Shown: piece by piece, positions 48,268 to 57,055 of the stretch | Layout of the letters: each line of letters begins with the position of its first letter | Numbering within the stretch: position 1 is the first letter of the stretch | Notes under the pieces: generated by a model | The model's input: the letters and a program-made list of their open reading frames with translations, nothing else | Databases searched by the model: none | Told to the model about the DNA's origin: nothing | Source of the DNA: Variovorax atrisoli 110B | GTDB lineage: Bacteria; Pseudomonadota; Gammaproteobacteria; Burkholderiales; Burkholderiaceae_C | Length of the DNA stretch: 64,000 nucleotides | Reading direction: 5' to 3' | NCBI RefSeq assembly: GCF_000382045.1 | Contig: NZ_KB907450.1 | Span: 1,564,204-1,628,203, forward strand | Position numbers and translations under genes: made by a program

Positions 48268-49197
48268 ATGGTCAGCGCAGTCTTCCATTCACCGCTGGAT
48301 ACATCGCTCCCCGTCCCGCGCGCGGGAGAGAGCCGCGCCCAGGCGGCCCCTCACCCCAGCCTTCTTCCCGCGACGGAGAAGCAGGAGAAGGAGCAAGGGC
48401 AGCGCACGCCCATCGACCTGCGCGCCTTCTGGATGCGCGTGCTGCCGCCGCTGGCAGGCTTCGGCCTGCTGCTGCTGATCTGGGAGGTGGTGGCCATGAA
48501 GAGCACCACGGGCTTCCCCACGCCGATGGCCACCTGGCAGCAGGCGGTGACAGTGTTCAGCGACCCGTTCTACAGCAAGGGCCCCAACGACCAGGGCGTG
48601 GGCTGGAACGTGCTCTCCTCGCTGCAGCGCGTGGCATTGGGCTTCGGCCTCGCGGCGCTGGTCGGCATTCCGGCCGGCTTCGCCATCGGGCGCTTCGAGT
48701 TCCTCTCGCGCATGTTCAACCCGCTGATCAGCCTGCTGCGCCCGGTCTCGCCGCTGGCCTGGCTGCCCATCGGCCTGCTGGTGTTCAAGGGCGCCAACCC
48801 GGCGGCGATCTGGACCATCTTCATCTGCTCGATCTGGCCGATGATCATCAACACCGCAGTGGGCGTGCAGCGCGTGCCCACCGACTACATGAACGTGGCC
48901 AAGGTGCTGAACCTCAGCGAGTGGAAGATCCTCACCAAGATCCTCTTCCCCGCCGTGCTGCCCTACATGCTGACCGGCGTGCGGCTGGCCGTGGGCACCG
49001 CCTGGCTGGTGATCGTGGCGGCGGAGATGCTCACCGGCGGCGTCGGCATCGGCTTCTGGGTGTGGGACGAGTGGAACAACCTCAACGTCGCCAACATCAT
49101 CATCGCGATCTTCGTGATCGGCATCGTGGGCCTGGTGCTGGAGTTCGCGCTCATCAAGCTGGCGACGGCCTTCACTTTCGAAGAGGTCAAGCACTGA
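48268..49197 (+). CDS. nrtB: Nitrate ABC transporter permease
   Basis: A 309-residue permease with six helices and a hydrophilic N-terminal part of about 55 residues. The BPD_transp_1 loop NVAKVLNLSEWKILTKILFPAVLPYMLTGVR is clear. AAGGAGAACGAC directly precedes the ATG at 48268; another ATG at 48250 would overlap nrtA. It forms the nitrate channel with NrtD. Confidence 0.92.
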   Translation: MVSAVFHSPLDTSLPVPRAGESRAQAAPHPSLLPATEKQEKEQGQRTPIDLRAFWMRVLPPLAGFGLLLLIWEVVAMKSTTGFPTPMATWQQAVTVFSDPFYSKGPNDQGVGWNVLSSLQRVALGFGLAALVGIPAGFAIGRFEFLSRMFNPLISLLRPVSPLAWLPIGLLVFKGANPAAIWTIFICSIWPMIINTAVGVQRVPTDYMNVAKVLNLSEWKILTKILFPAVLPYMLTGVRLAVGTAWLVIVAAEMLTGGVGIGFWVWDEWNNLNVANIIIAIFVIGIVGLVLEFALIKLATAFTFEEVKH

Positions 49198-49227
49198 AAT
49201 CGGGATCGGACAGCCGTACGCGAAGGG

Positions 49228-49312
49228 CGCGAAGGATTCGCGAAATTCGCCAAAGGAAATTCGAGAAAGACTTTCCCGGCTGTTCTTTCGCGACCTTCGC
49301 GAATCCTTCGCG
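49228..49312. repeat. Perfect 17-bp inverted repeat between nrtB and nrtD
   Basis: CGCGAAGGATTCGCGAA (49228-49244) and TTCGCGAATCCTTCGCG (49296-49312) are exact reverse complements with 51 bases between. The loop has further CGAA/TTCG motifs. In mRNA this makes a very stable cruciform-like stem inside the nas operon, and may act on stability or polarity. Confidence 0.8.
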
Positions 49313-49355
49313 TCCCCTGCGTCCTGCCCCGAATCCTTTTCTGCGAGAACACACC

Positions 49356-50162
49356 ATGAACGATACCAAGTACATCGAGATCCACGGCGTCGAGCAGGCG
49401 TTCAAGACGCCCAAGGGCCGCTTCGTCGCGCTGCGCGACGTGAACCTGAACGTGGCCAAGGGCGAGTTCATCACGCTCATCGGCCATTCGGGCTGCGGCA
49501 AGTCGACGCTGCTGAACCTGATCGCGGGGCTCACAACGCCCACGCAGGGTTCGCTGCTGTGCGCCAACAAGGAGATCAAGGGTCCGGGGCCCGAGCGCGC
49601 GGTGGTGTTCCAGAACCACTCGCTGCTGCCCTGGCTCACCTGCTTCGAGAACGTGTACCTCGCGGTCGAGCGCGTGTTCGCGGCAACGGAGAACAAGACC
49701 CAGCTTCGGGCGCGCACCGACGCGGCGCTGGCGCTGGTCGGCCTGTCGCACGCTGCGCAGAAGCGCCCCGGCGAGATCTCCGGCGGCATGAAGCAGCGCG
49801 TGGGCATTGCACGCGCGCTGTCGATGGAGCCCAAGGTGCTGCTGATGGACGAGCCCTTCGGCGCGCTCGACGCCCTCACCCGCGCCAAGCTGCAGGACGA
49901 GCTGCTGGCCATCGTGCAGAAGACGCAGAGCACGGTCGTGATGGTCACGCACGACGTGGACGAGGCTGTGCTGCTGAGCGACCGCATCGTGATGCTCACC
50001 AACGGCCCGGCCGCGACCATCGGCGAGGTTCTTTCGGTGGACATCCCGCGCCCGCGCAACCGCGTGGAGCTGGCGGAAGACCCGGTCTACGTGCATGCGC
50101 GCAAGGCGGTGATCGACTTCCTCTACACGCGCCAGGCGCACGTGGAGAAGGTCGCGGCCTGA
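49356..50162 (+). CDS. nrtD: Nitrate ABC transporter ATPase
   Basis: A 268-residue ATPase with Walker A LIGHSGCGKSTLLNLI, Q-loop region VFQNHSLLPWLTCFENV, signature ISGGMKQRVGIARAL, Walker B VLLMDEPFGALDALTR and His-loop VTHDVDEAV. It energises NrtB. The long gap to nrtB (158 bp) holds the inverted repeat. Confidence 0.93.
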   Translation: MNDTKYIEIHGVEQAFKTPKGRFVALRDVNLNVAKGEFITLIGHSGCGKSTLLNLIAGLTTPTQGSLLCANKEIKGPGPERAVVFQNHSLLPWLTCFENVYLAVERVFAATENKTQLRARTDAALALVGLSHAAQKRPGEISGGMKQRVGIARALSMEPKVLLMDEPFGALDALTRAKLQDELLAIVQKTQSTVVMVTHDVDEAVLLSDRIVMLTNGPAATIGEVLSVDIPRPRNRVELAEDPVYVHARKAVIDFLYTRQAHVEKVAA

Positions 50163-50286
50163 GGTTTTGGCGGCCGCACTGCGAAGCGCGCAGGCGGCCG
50201 GTTGTTTCGTTGTTCGACAAGCCCGTGGCGCGGTCCTGATGCGCCGCGCGCCTCCCCACGCCCGATTCCAGGAAAGGACGGCTCCC

Positions 50287-52740
50287 ATGGACAAGAAAAT
50301 GAAACTCGTGATGGTCGGCAACGGCATGGCCGGCGTGCGCACGCTCGAAGAGCTGCTGAAGATCGCGCCCGACCTGTACGACATCACCGTCTTCGGCGCG
50401 GAGCCGCACCCCAACTACAACCGCATCCTGCTGTCGCCGGTGCTCGCGGGCGAGCAGACGATCGACGAGATCGTGCTCAACAGCTGGGAGTGGTATGCCG
50501 AGAACAACATCACCCTGCACGCCGGCAAGAAGGTGGTGGAGGTCGACCGCGTCCGGCGCATCGTACGCGCCGAGGATGGCACCGAGGCCGCCTACGACCG
50601 CCTGCTGATGTGCACCGGCTCCAACCCCTTCATGCTGCCGGTACCCGGCAAGGACCTGAAGGGCGTGATCGCCTACCGCGACATCGCCGACACCGACTAC
50701 ATGATCGAGGCCGCGCGCACGCACAGGAATGCGGTGGTCATCGGCGGTGGCCTGCTGGGCCTGGAAGCCGCCAACGGCCTGATGCTGCGCGGCATGAACG
50801 TGACGGTGGTGCACGTCATGCCCTGGCTGATGGAACGCCAATTGGACGACGTGGCAGGCAAGCTGCTGCAGAAGTCGCTGGAAGACCGGGGCCTGAAGTT
50901 CATGATGGGTGCGCAGACGCAGGAGCTGGTCGGCGACGCGGACGACGGCAGGAGCGGCCGCGTGAAGGCCATCCGCTTCAAGGACGGCACCGAGACCGCC
51001 GCCGACCTGGTGGTGATGGCCGTGGGCATCCGTCCCAGCGTGGAGCTGGCCGAGAAGATGCGGCTGCACTGCAACCGCGGCATCGTCGTCACCGACACCA
51101 TGCAGACCGTCACCGACGCACGCATCTACTCGGTGGGCGAATGCGCGGCGCACCGCGGCATCGCCTACGGCCTGGTGGCCCCGCTCTTCGAGCAGGCCAA
51201 GGTGGCAGCCAACCACCTCGCGCAGTTCGGCATCGGCCGCTACCTGGGCTCGCTCACTTCCACCAAGCTGAAGGTGACTGGCATCGACCTGTTCTCGGCC
51301 GGCGAGTTCATGGGCGGCGAAGGCACGGAGGAGATCGTCATGAGCGACCCCTTCGGCGGCGTCTACAAGAAGCTGGTCATCAAGGACGACAAGCTGGTGG
51401 GCGCCTGCCTCTACGGCGACACGGTGGACGGCAGCTGGTACTTCAAGCTGCTGCGCGACGGCCGCAGCGTGCACGACATCCGCGACAAGCTGATGTTCGG
51501 CGAATCGAACATCGGCGACACAGGCCACGAGGGCCACAACAAGGCCGCGAGCATGCCCGACGACGCCGAGGTCTGCGGCTGCAACGGCGTGAACAAGGGC
51601 ACCATCTGCAAGGCCATCAAGGAGAAGGGCCTGTTCACGCTCGACGAGGTGAAGAAGCACACCAAGGCCAGCGCGAGCTGCGGCTCGTGCACCGGGCTGG
51701 TCGAGCAGATCCTGATGTTCACCGCGGGCGGCGACTACTCCGCCACGCCCAAGAAGAAGGCCGTGTGCGGCTGCACCGACGCGAACCACCAGGACGTGCG
51801 CGACGCGATCCGCAAGGAGCACTACCTGACGCACGACGAGGTCTACCGCAACCTCGGCTGGCGCACGCCCAACGGCTGCGCCACCTGCCGCCCGGCCATC
51901 AACTACTACCTGATCAGCACCTGGCCCAAGGAGGCGAAGGACGATCCGCAAAGCCGCTTCATCAACGAGCGCAGCCACGCCAACATCCAGAAGGACGGCA
52001 CCTACTCCGTCATCCCGCGCATGTGGGGCGGCCACACCACGCCCGACGAGCTGCGCCGCATCGCGGACGCGGCCGACAAGTACAAGATCCCGACCGTCAA
52101 GGTCACGGGCGGCCAGCGCATCGACCTGCTGGGCGTGAAGAAGGAAGACCTGGAAGGCGTGTGGAAGGACATCGGCATGCCCAGCGGCTTCGCGTACGCC
52201 AAGTCGCTGCGCACGGTGAAGACCTGCGTGGGCAGCGAGTGGTGCCGCTTCGGCACCCAGGACAGCACGCAGATGGGCAAGGACCTGGAACGCGCGCTGT
52301 GGGCCATGTACTCGCCGCACAAGGTCAAGCTGGCCGTCTCGGGCTGCCCGCGCAACTGCGCCGAGGCCGGCATCAAGGACGTGGGCGTGATCGGCGTCGA
52401 CTCCGGCTGGGAGCTCTACGTGGGCGGCAACGGCGGCATCAAGACCGAGGTCGCCCAGTTCCTGGTGAAGGTGAAGACGGCCGCCGAAGTGATGGAGTAC
52501 TCGGGCGCCTTCCTGCAGCTCTATCGCGAGGAAGGCTGGTACCTGGAGCGCACGGTGCACTACATCGGCCGCGTGGGCCTCGACTACGTGAAGAAGAAGA
52601 TCCTCGAAGACGCCGAGGGCCGCAAGGCGCTGTGGGAGCGGCTGCAGTTCGCACTCGACGGCGAGCCCGATCCGTGGTTCGAGTCGGCGCAGGCCTCGGT
52701 GGACGTGCGGCAGTTCACGCCGCTGACCGCGGCAGCCTGA
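50287..52740 (+). CDS. nirB: Assimilatory nitrite reductase [NAD(P)H] large subunit
   Basis: An 817-residue cytoplasmic enzyme reducing nitrite to ammonium. The N-terminal FAD/NAD part starts KLVMVGNGMAGVRTLEELL and has VVIGGGLLGLEAANGL. Two BFD-type [2Fe-2S] segments lie at about residues 428-475 (CGCNGVNKGTICKAIKEKG) and 493-540. The C-terminal siroheme/[4Fe-4S] domain has C-x5-C near 647 (TCVGSEWC) and C-x3-C near 686 (SGCPRNC). Siroheme should come from the CobA encoded further down. Confidence 0.95.
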   Translation: MDKKMKLVMVGNGMAGVRTLEELLKIAPDLYDITVFGAEPHPNYNRILLSPVLAGEQTIDEIVLNSWEWYAENNITLHAGKKVVEVDRVRRIVRAEDGTEAAYDRLLMCTGSNPFMLPVPGKDLKGVIAYRDIADTDYMIEAARTHRNAVVIGGGLLGLEAANGLMLRGMNVTVVHVMPWLMERQLDDVAGKLLQKSLEDRGLKFMMGAQTQELVGDADDGRSGRVKAIRFKDGTETAADLVVMAVGIRPSVELAEKMRLHCNRGIVVTDTMQTVTDARIYSVGECAAHRGIAYGLVAPLFEQAKVAANHLAQFGIGRYLGSLTSTKLKVTGIDLFSAGEFMGGEGTEEIVMSDPFGGVYKKLVIKDDKLVGACLYGDTVDGSWYFKLLRDGRSVHDIRDKLMFGESNIGDTGHEGHNKAASMPDDAEVCGCNGVNKGTICKAIKEKGLFTLDEVKKHTKASASCGSCTGLVEQILMFTAGGDYSATPKKKAVCGCTDANHQDVRDAIRKEHYLTHDEVYRNLGWRTPNGCATCRPAINYYLISTWPKEAKDDPQSRFINERSHANIQKDGTYSVIPRMWGGHTTPDELRRIADAADKYKIPTVKVTGGQRIDLLGVKKEDLEGVWKDIGMPSGFAYAKSLRTVKTCVGSEWCRFGTQDSTQMGKDLERALWAMYSPHKVKLAVSGCPRNCAEAGIKDVGVIGVDSGWELYVGGNGGIKTEVAQFLVKVKTAAEVMEYSGAFLQLYREEGWYLERTVHYIGRVGLDYVKKKILEDAEGRKALWERLQFALDGEPDPWFESAQASVDVRQFTPLTAAA

Positions 52741-52769
52741 AACCGAACATTGAGAAGGAAGAGCCCACC

Positions 52770-53168
52770 ATGAGCGACTGGAAAGTCATCTGCCGCATCG
52801 ACGACATCCCCGTGCTCGGCGCGCGCCGCGTGGCGCGGCCGGCCGGGCTGGACGTGGCCGTGTTCCGCAACGCCGAGGACCAGGTGTTCGCGCTGCTCGA
52901 CCGCTGCCCGCACAAGGGCGGCCCGCTGAGCCAGGGCATCGTCTTCGGCACCAGCGTGGCCTGCCCGCTGCACAACTGGGCCATCGGGCTGGACGACGGC
53001 TGCGCCAAGGCGCCCGACGAGGGCTGCACACCGAGGTTCGCGGTGAAGGTGGAAGAAGGCGTGGTGCACCTCGACGCGGCCGAACTGGCGGCGCACGCCA
53101 TCGACCTGGAGCGCCCGGCGGCCGGGCCGAAGCCTTTCGCGGTACTGTCCGTTCTTCCGCTGGAATAA
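52770..53168 (+). CDS. nirD: Nitrite reductase small subunit with intact Rieske ligands
   Basis: A 132-residue Rieske-fold protein. Unlike E. coli NirD, which lacks ligands, it has the full C-x-H and C-x2-H pairs (RCPHKGG and CPLHNW), so it should hold a [2Fe-2S] cluster. The start at 52770 has AGAAGG about 12 bases upstream and is 29 bp after nirB. It helps NirB use NAD(P)H electrons. Confidence 0.93.
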   Translation: MSDWKVICRIDDIPVLGARRVARPAGLDVAVFRNAEDQVFALLDRCPHKGGPLSQGIVFGTSVACPLHNWAIGLDDGCAKAPDEGCTPRFAVKVEEGVVHLDAAELAAHAIDLERPAAGPKPFAVLSVLPLE

Positions 53169-53171
53169 CCC

Positions 53172-55967
53172 ATGACGCGGGAGACCCGGTCCACCTGCCC
53201 GTACTGCGGCGTCGGCTGCGGGGTGATCATCGAGTCGAGCGGCGACGAGATCACCGGCGTGCGCGGCGACCCGGAGCACCCGGCCAACTTCGGGCGGCTG
53301 TGCACCAAGGGCTCGACGCTGCATCTCACGGCCAGCGCCACGGTCACGCGCCAGACGCGGCTGCTGCAGCCCATGCAGCGACTCGCGCGCGGCGAGGCGC
53401 CCTCGGTCGTCGCCTGGGACACCGCGCTAGACAACGCCGCCGGCAAGTTCGCACAGGTGATCCGCGACCACGGCCCCGACGCGGTCGGCTTCTACGTGTC
53501 GGGCCAGCTGCTGACCGAGGACTACTACGTCTTCAACAAGCTCGCCAAGGGCCTGGTCGGCACCAACAACATCGACACCAACTCGCGCCTGTGCATGAGC
53601 AGCGCGGTGGCCGGCTACAAGCAGACGCTGGGCGCCGACGCGCCGCCGGCCTGCTACGACGACCTGAAGCACGCGCAATGCCTCTTCATCGTGGGCAGCA
53701 ACACGGCCTGGGCGCACCCGATCCTGTTCCGCCGCATCGAGGACGCGAAGGCGGCCAACCCGGCGATGAAGATCGTGGTGGCCGACCCGCGCCGCACCGA
53801 CACGGTCGAGATCGCCGACCTGTTCCTGCCGATCCAGCCCGGCACCGACGTGATGCTCTTCAACGGCATGCTGCACCTGATGCTGTGGGAGGGCTGGACC
53901 GACGCGAAGTACATCGCCGCGCACACCAGCGGCTTCGACGCGCTGAAGGCCACGGTGCGCGAATGCACGCCCGACAAGGTGGCCCAGGTCTGCGGCATCG
54001 CCAGGGACGACCTGCTCGAGGCCGCGCGGCTCTTCGCCACCTCGCCGGCCACGCTGAGCCTGTACTGCCAGGGCCTGAACCAGTCGTCCAGCGGCACGGC
54101 GAAGAACGCCGCGCTCATCAACCTGCACCTGGCGACCGGCCAGATCGGCCGCGCCGGCGCCGGCCCCTTCTCGCTGACCGGCCAGCCCAATGCGATGGGC
54201 GGTCGCGAGGTGGGTGGCCTCGCCAACCTGCTGAGCGCTCACCGCGACCTGGCCAACGCCGACCACCGCGCCGAGGTCGCCGCGCTCTGGGGCGTGCCCT
54301 CGGTGCCCGAGAAGCCGGGCAAGACGGCGGTGGAGATGTTCCAGGCGGCGGCCGACGGCGAGATCCGCGCGCTGTGGATCGCATGCACCAATCCGGCGCA
54401 GTCGATGCCGGATCAGGCCACCGTGCGCCGCGCCCTGGAGCGTGCCGAGTTCGTGGTGGTGCAGGAAGCCTTCGCGACCACCGCCACCTGCGCCTTCGCC
54501 GACCTGCTGCTGCCCGCCACCACCTGGGGCGAGAAGGAAGGCACCGTCACCAACAGCGAGCGCCGCATCTCGCGCGTTCGCACGGCGGTGCCGGCGCCGG
54601 GCGAGGCGCGCAACGACTGGTCGATCGCCGTCGCCTTCGCGCGCCGGCTCGAGCAGCAGCTGGACCGCACCTCCACGCTGTTCCCCTACGAGACGGCCGA
54701 ATCGGTCTGGAACGAGCACCGCGAGTCCACGCGCGGGCGCGACCTCGACATCACCGGCCTGAGCTACGCGATGCTGGAGAGCGCCGGCCCGCAGCAATGG
54801 CCACTGAGGGAAGGCGAAAGCACCGGCCGCGCGCGCCTCTACGAGGACGGCGTCTTCCCCACGCCCGATGGCCGCGCCCGCTTCGTCGACACCGTCTACA
54901 AGCCCGTGGCCGAGGCGCGGGAGGCACGCTACCCCTTCTCGCTGAACACCGGCCGCCTGCGCGACCAGTGGCATGGCATGAGCCGCACCGGCACGGCGGG
55001 CCGACTGTTCGGCCACGTGCCCGAACCCGTGGTGCAGATGAACGCGCAGGACATGGCGCGCCGACAGATCGGCGAAGGCGACCTGGTGCAGCTGACCTCG
55101 AAGCGAGGCTCGATCATGCTGCCGGCGCGCGCCAGCGCCGAGGTGGGGCTGAGCCAGGCCTTCGTCGCCATGCACTGGGGCGAGGAGTACCTGAGCGGTT
55201 GCTCGTCGAGCGGCACGCGGCTGGCGGGCATCAATGCACTGACCACGTCGGCTTTCTGCCCGAGCTCGAAGCAGCCGGAGCTGAAGCACGCGGCGGTGAA
55301 GATCCTCAAGGCCGAGTTGCCCTGGTCGCTGCTGGCCGTGGCCTGGCTGCCCGGCGACGAGGCCCTGTCGGCGCATCGCGCGCTGCAGCCGATGATGGGG
55401 CTCCTTCCTTTCGCGACCTGCGTGCCGTTTTACGGCAGCACGCAGGGAGCCGAACGCAGCGGCATCCTCTTTCGTGCCGCCGCGCACGACGCGCCCGACG
55501 ATGCGCTGATCGAAAGGATCGAAGCCCTGCTCGGCCTGCAGACGCCCGACACCCTGCGCTATGCAGACCGCCGCCGCGGCCAGCGCCGCTCGGCGAGGCT
55601 GGTGCGCCGCGCGGACGGCAGCGCGGGCCTCGAAGCCTTCCTGCTGGGCGGCGACACCAGCGCCGAGGCATGGATCGCCACCCTGCTGCGCGAGGAACTG
55701 CCGGCACAGACCTACGGCCGCCTGCTGCTGTCGCCGGGCTCGAAGGCGCCGGTGGCTGTGCAGTCGCGAGGCAAAACGGTGTGCACCTGCTTCAACGTGG
55801 CGGACGGGGCGATCCAGGCCGAACTGTCGCGCTGCGCAGGCACGCCGGACGAACGGCTGGCCAGGCTGCAGGGAGCGCTGAAATGCGGCACCAACTGCGG
55901 CTCGTGCGTTCCGGAGCTCAAGCGGATGGTGCGGGCGACGCCGGTCGAGGCGGAGGCGCTGTCGTGA
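53172..55967 (+). CDS. nasA: Assimilatory nitrate reductase catalytic subunit
   Basis: A 931-residue molybdopterin oxidoreductase that reduces nitrate to nitrite in the cytoplasm. The N-terminal [4Fe-4S] motif is C9-x2-C12-x3-C16 with a fourth Cys in GRLCTKG. Molybdopterin signatures include GTNNIDTNSRLCMSSAVAGYK and GFYVSGQLLTEDYYV. The C-terminal BFD-like segment (about residues 868-915) has CTCFNVADGAI and CGTNCGSCVPEL, an extra [2Fe-2S] cluster for electron entry. It begins three bp after nirD. Confidence 0.95.
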   Translation: MTRETRSTCPYCGVGCGVIIESSGDEITGVRGDPEHPANFGRLCTKGSTLHLTASATVTRQTRLLQPMQRLARGEAPSVVAWDTALDNAAGKFAQVIRDHGPDAVGFYVSGQLLTEDYYVFNKLAKGLVGTNNIDTNSRLCMSSAVAGYKQTLGADAPPACYDDLKHAQCLFIVGSNTAWAHPILFRRIEDAKAANPAMKIVVADPRRTDTVEIADLFLPIQPGTDVMLFNGMLHLMLWEGWTDAKYIAAHTSGFDALKATVRECTPDKVAQVCGIARDDLLEAARLFATSPATLSLYCQGLNQSSSGTAKNAALINLHLATGQIGRAGAGPFSLTGQPNAMGGREVGGLANLLSAHRDLANADHRAEVAALWGVPSVPEKPGKTAVEMFQAAADGEIRALWIACTNPAQSMPDQATVRRALERAEFVVVQEAFATTATCAFADLLLPATTWGEKEGTVTNSERRISRVRTAVPAPGEARNDWSIAVAFARRLEQQLDRTSTLFPYETAESVWNEHRESTRGRDLDITGLSYAMLESAGPQQWPLREGESTGRARLYEDGVFPTPDGRARFVDTVYKPVAEAREARYPFSLNTGRLRDQWHGMSRTGTAGRLFGHVPEPVVQMNAQDMARRQIGEGDLVQLTSKRGSIMLPARASAEVGLSQAFVAMHWGEEYLSGCSSSGTRLAGINALTTSAFCPSSKQPELKHAAVKILKAELPWSLLAVAWLPGDEALSAHRALQPMMGLLPFATCVPFYGSTQGAERSGILFRAAAHDAPDDALIERIEALLGLQTPDTLRYADRRRGQRRSARLVRRADGSAGLEAFLLGGDTSAEAWIATLLREELPAQTYGRLLLSPGSKAPVAVQSRGKTVCTCFNVADGAIQAELSRCAGTPDERLARLQGALKCGTNCGSCVPELKRMVRATPVEAEALS

Positions 55968-55984
55968 TGCGCCCGCAACCAGCT

Positions 55985-56080
55985 CCCTCCCCCTCTGGGG
56001 GAGGGTTGGGGTGGGGGCACGACCGCGCCACCATGCCAGCGCCGCTTGCCCCCATCCCAACCTTCCCCCAGCGGAAGGGG
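55985..56080. repeat. Palindromic GC-rich element after nasA
   Basis: The arms around 56002-56019 and 56047-56064 form an 18-bp inverted repeat with two G-T mismatches (AGGGTTGGGGTGGGGGCA against TGCCCCCATCCCAACCTT). Each arm also carries a short hairpin (CCCTCCCCCTCTGGGGGAGGG; CCTTCCCCCAGCGGAAGG). Such CCCTCCCC/GGGGAGGG elements are common dispersed intergenic repeats in Proteobacteria. Confidence 0.65.
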
Positions 56081-56143
56081 CCATACCCATGCATAAGCCG
56101 ACTCACATTCCGGCATAAGCGTTGCAGGACAATCCCCCTACCC

Positions 56144-57055
56144 ATGGGAATCAGCCAATACATCAAGGAAATCGGCCGCGGTGCGCGAGGCGCCAGGCCG
56201 CTCACGCGCGAGCAGGCCACCGACCTGTTCGGCCAGGTGCTGGACGGCACCGTGACCGACCTCGAGATCGGCGGCTTCTGCCTGGCCATGCGCATCAAGG
56301 GCGAGACGCCCGAGGAGATGGCCGGCTTCCTCGATGCCACCCATGCGCGGCTGCAGATGATCCCCGCCGGCGACCGCCCGCTGATCGTGCTGCCCAGCTA
56401 CAACGGTGCGCGCAAGCTGCCGGTGCTCACGCCGCTGCTGGCGCTGCTGCTGGCTCGCGAAGGCCTGCCGGTGCTGGTGCACGGAAGCGCGAGCGAAACA
56501 TCGCGCGTTCTGGCGTCGAACGTGCTCGCCGCGCTGGGCCATGCGCCGATGACGGCCATCCGCGCCGTCGCCAATGGCGAGGCCGCCTTCGCGCCCGCCG
56601 AGCTGCTGAACCCCGCGCTCAAGCGCCTGCTCGACGTGCGCCGCGTGGTCGGCCTGCGCAACCCCGGCCACAGCGTGGTGAAGCTGATGCAGCCCACCGC
56701 CGGCCCGAGCGTGGTGGTCGCCAGCTACACCCATCCCGAATACGCGCGCGTCATGGCCGAGACCTTCGAGCTGTCGGGCATGACCGCCCTGCTCTCGCGC
56801 GGCCTCGAAGGCGAAGTGGTGTCCGACCCGAGGCGCACCGCGCAGATCGACGGCTTCGTGCGCGGCGTGCGCACCGAGCTGCAGTCGCAGCAGGCCGGCA
56901 CCGCCTCCGAGGTGCCGGGGCTGCCGAAGGAAATCGACGTCGCCACCACCGCCGGCTACACGCGCCGCGTTCTGGACGGCGAGCTTCCCGTGCCGGAGGC
57001 GATCGCGACGCAGGTCAGGCACATCACGCAACTGGCATTGGCATCCCACGCATGA
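56144..57055 (+). CDS. ybiB: YbiB/TrpD2-like nucleic-acid-binding protein
   Basis: A 303-residue protein of the anthranilate phosphoribosyltransferase fold (REATDLFGQVLDGTVTDLEIGGFCLAMRIKGET near the N-terminus). It lacks the typical TrpD substrate motif; in the expected place is LPVLVHGSASETSRVLASNVL. E. coli YbiB is a DNA/RNA-binding member of this branch. The ATG at 56144 follows a 176-bp gap after nasA. Its stop overlaps the cobA start by four bp, so it is part of the nas transcription unit. Its role in nitrate assimilation is not known. Confidence 0.82.
   Translation: MGISQYIKEIGRGARGARPLTREQATDLFGQVLDGTVTDLEIGGFCLAMRIKGETPEEMAGFLDATHARLQMIPAGDRPLIVLPSYNGARKLPVLTPLLALLLAREGLPVLVHGSASETSRVLASNVLAALGHAPMTAIRAVANGEAAFAPAELLNPALKRLLDVRRVVGLRNPGHSVVKLMQPTAGPSVVVASYTHPEYARVMAETFELSGMTALLSRGLEGEVVSDPRRTAQIDGFVRGVRTELQSQQAGTASEVPGLPKEIDVATTAGYTRRVLDGELPVPEAIATQVRHITQLALASHA

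Noticed and set aside
53300..56143. The open frame that runs through nasA in another phase up to the ybiB start
   Set aside because: Arg/Pro/Gly-rich shadow frame. Real coding on this strand is nasA, and the frame becomes real only from the ATG at 56144.
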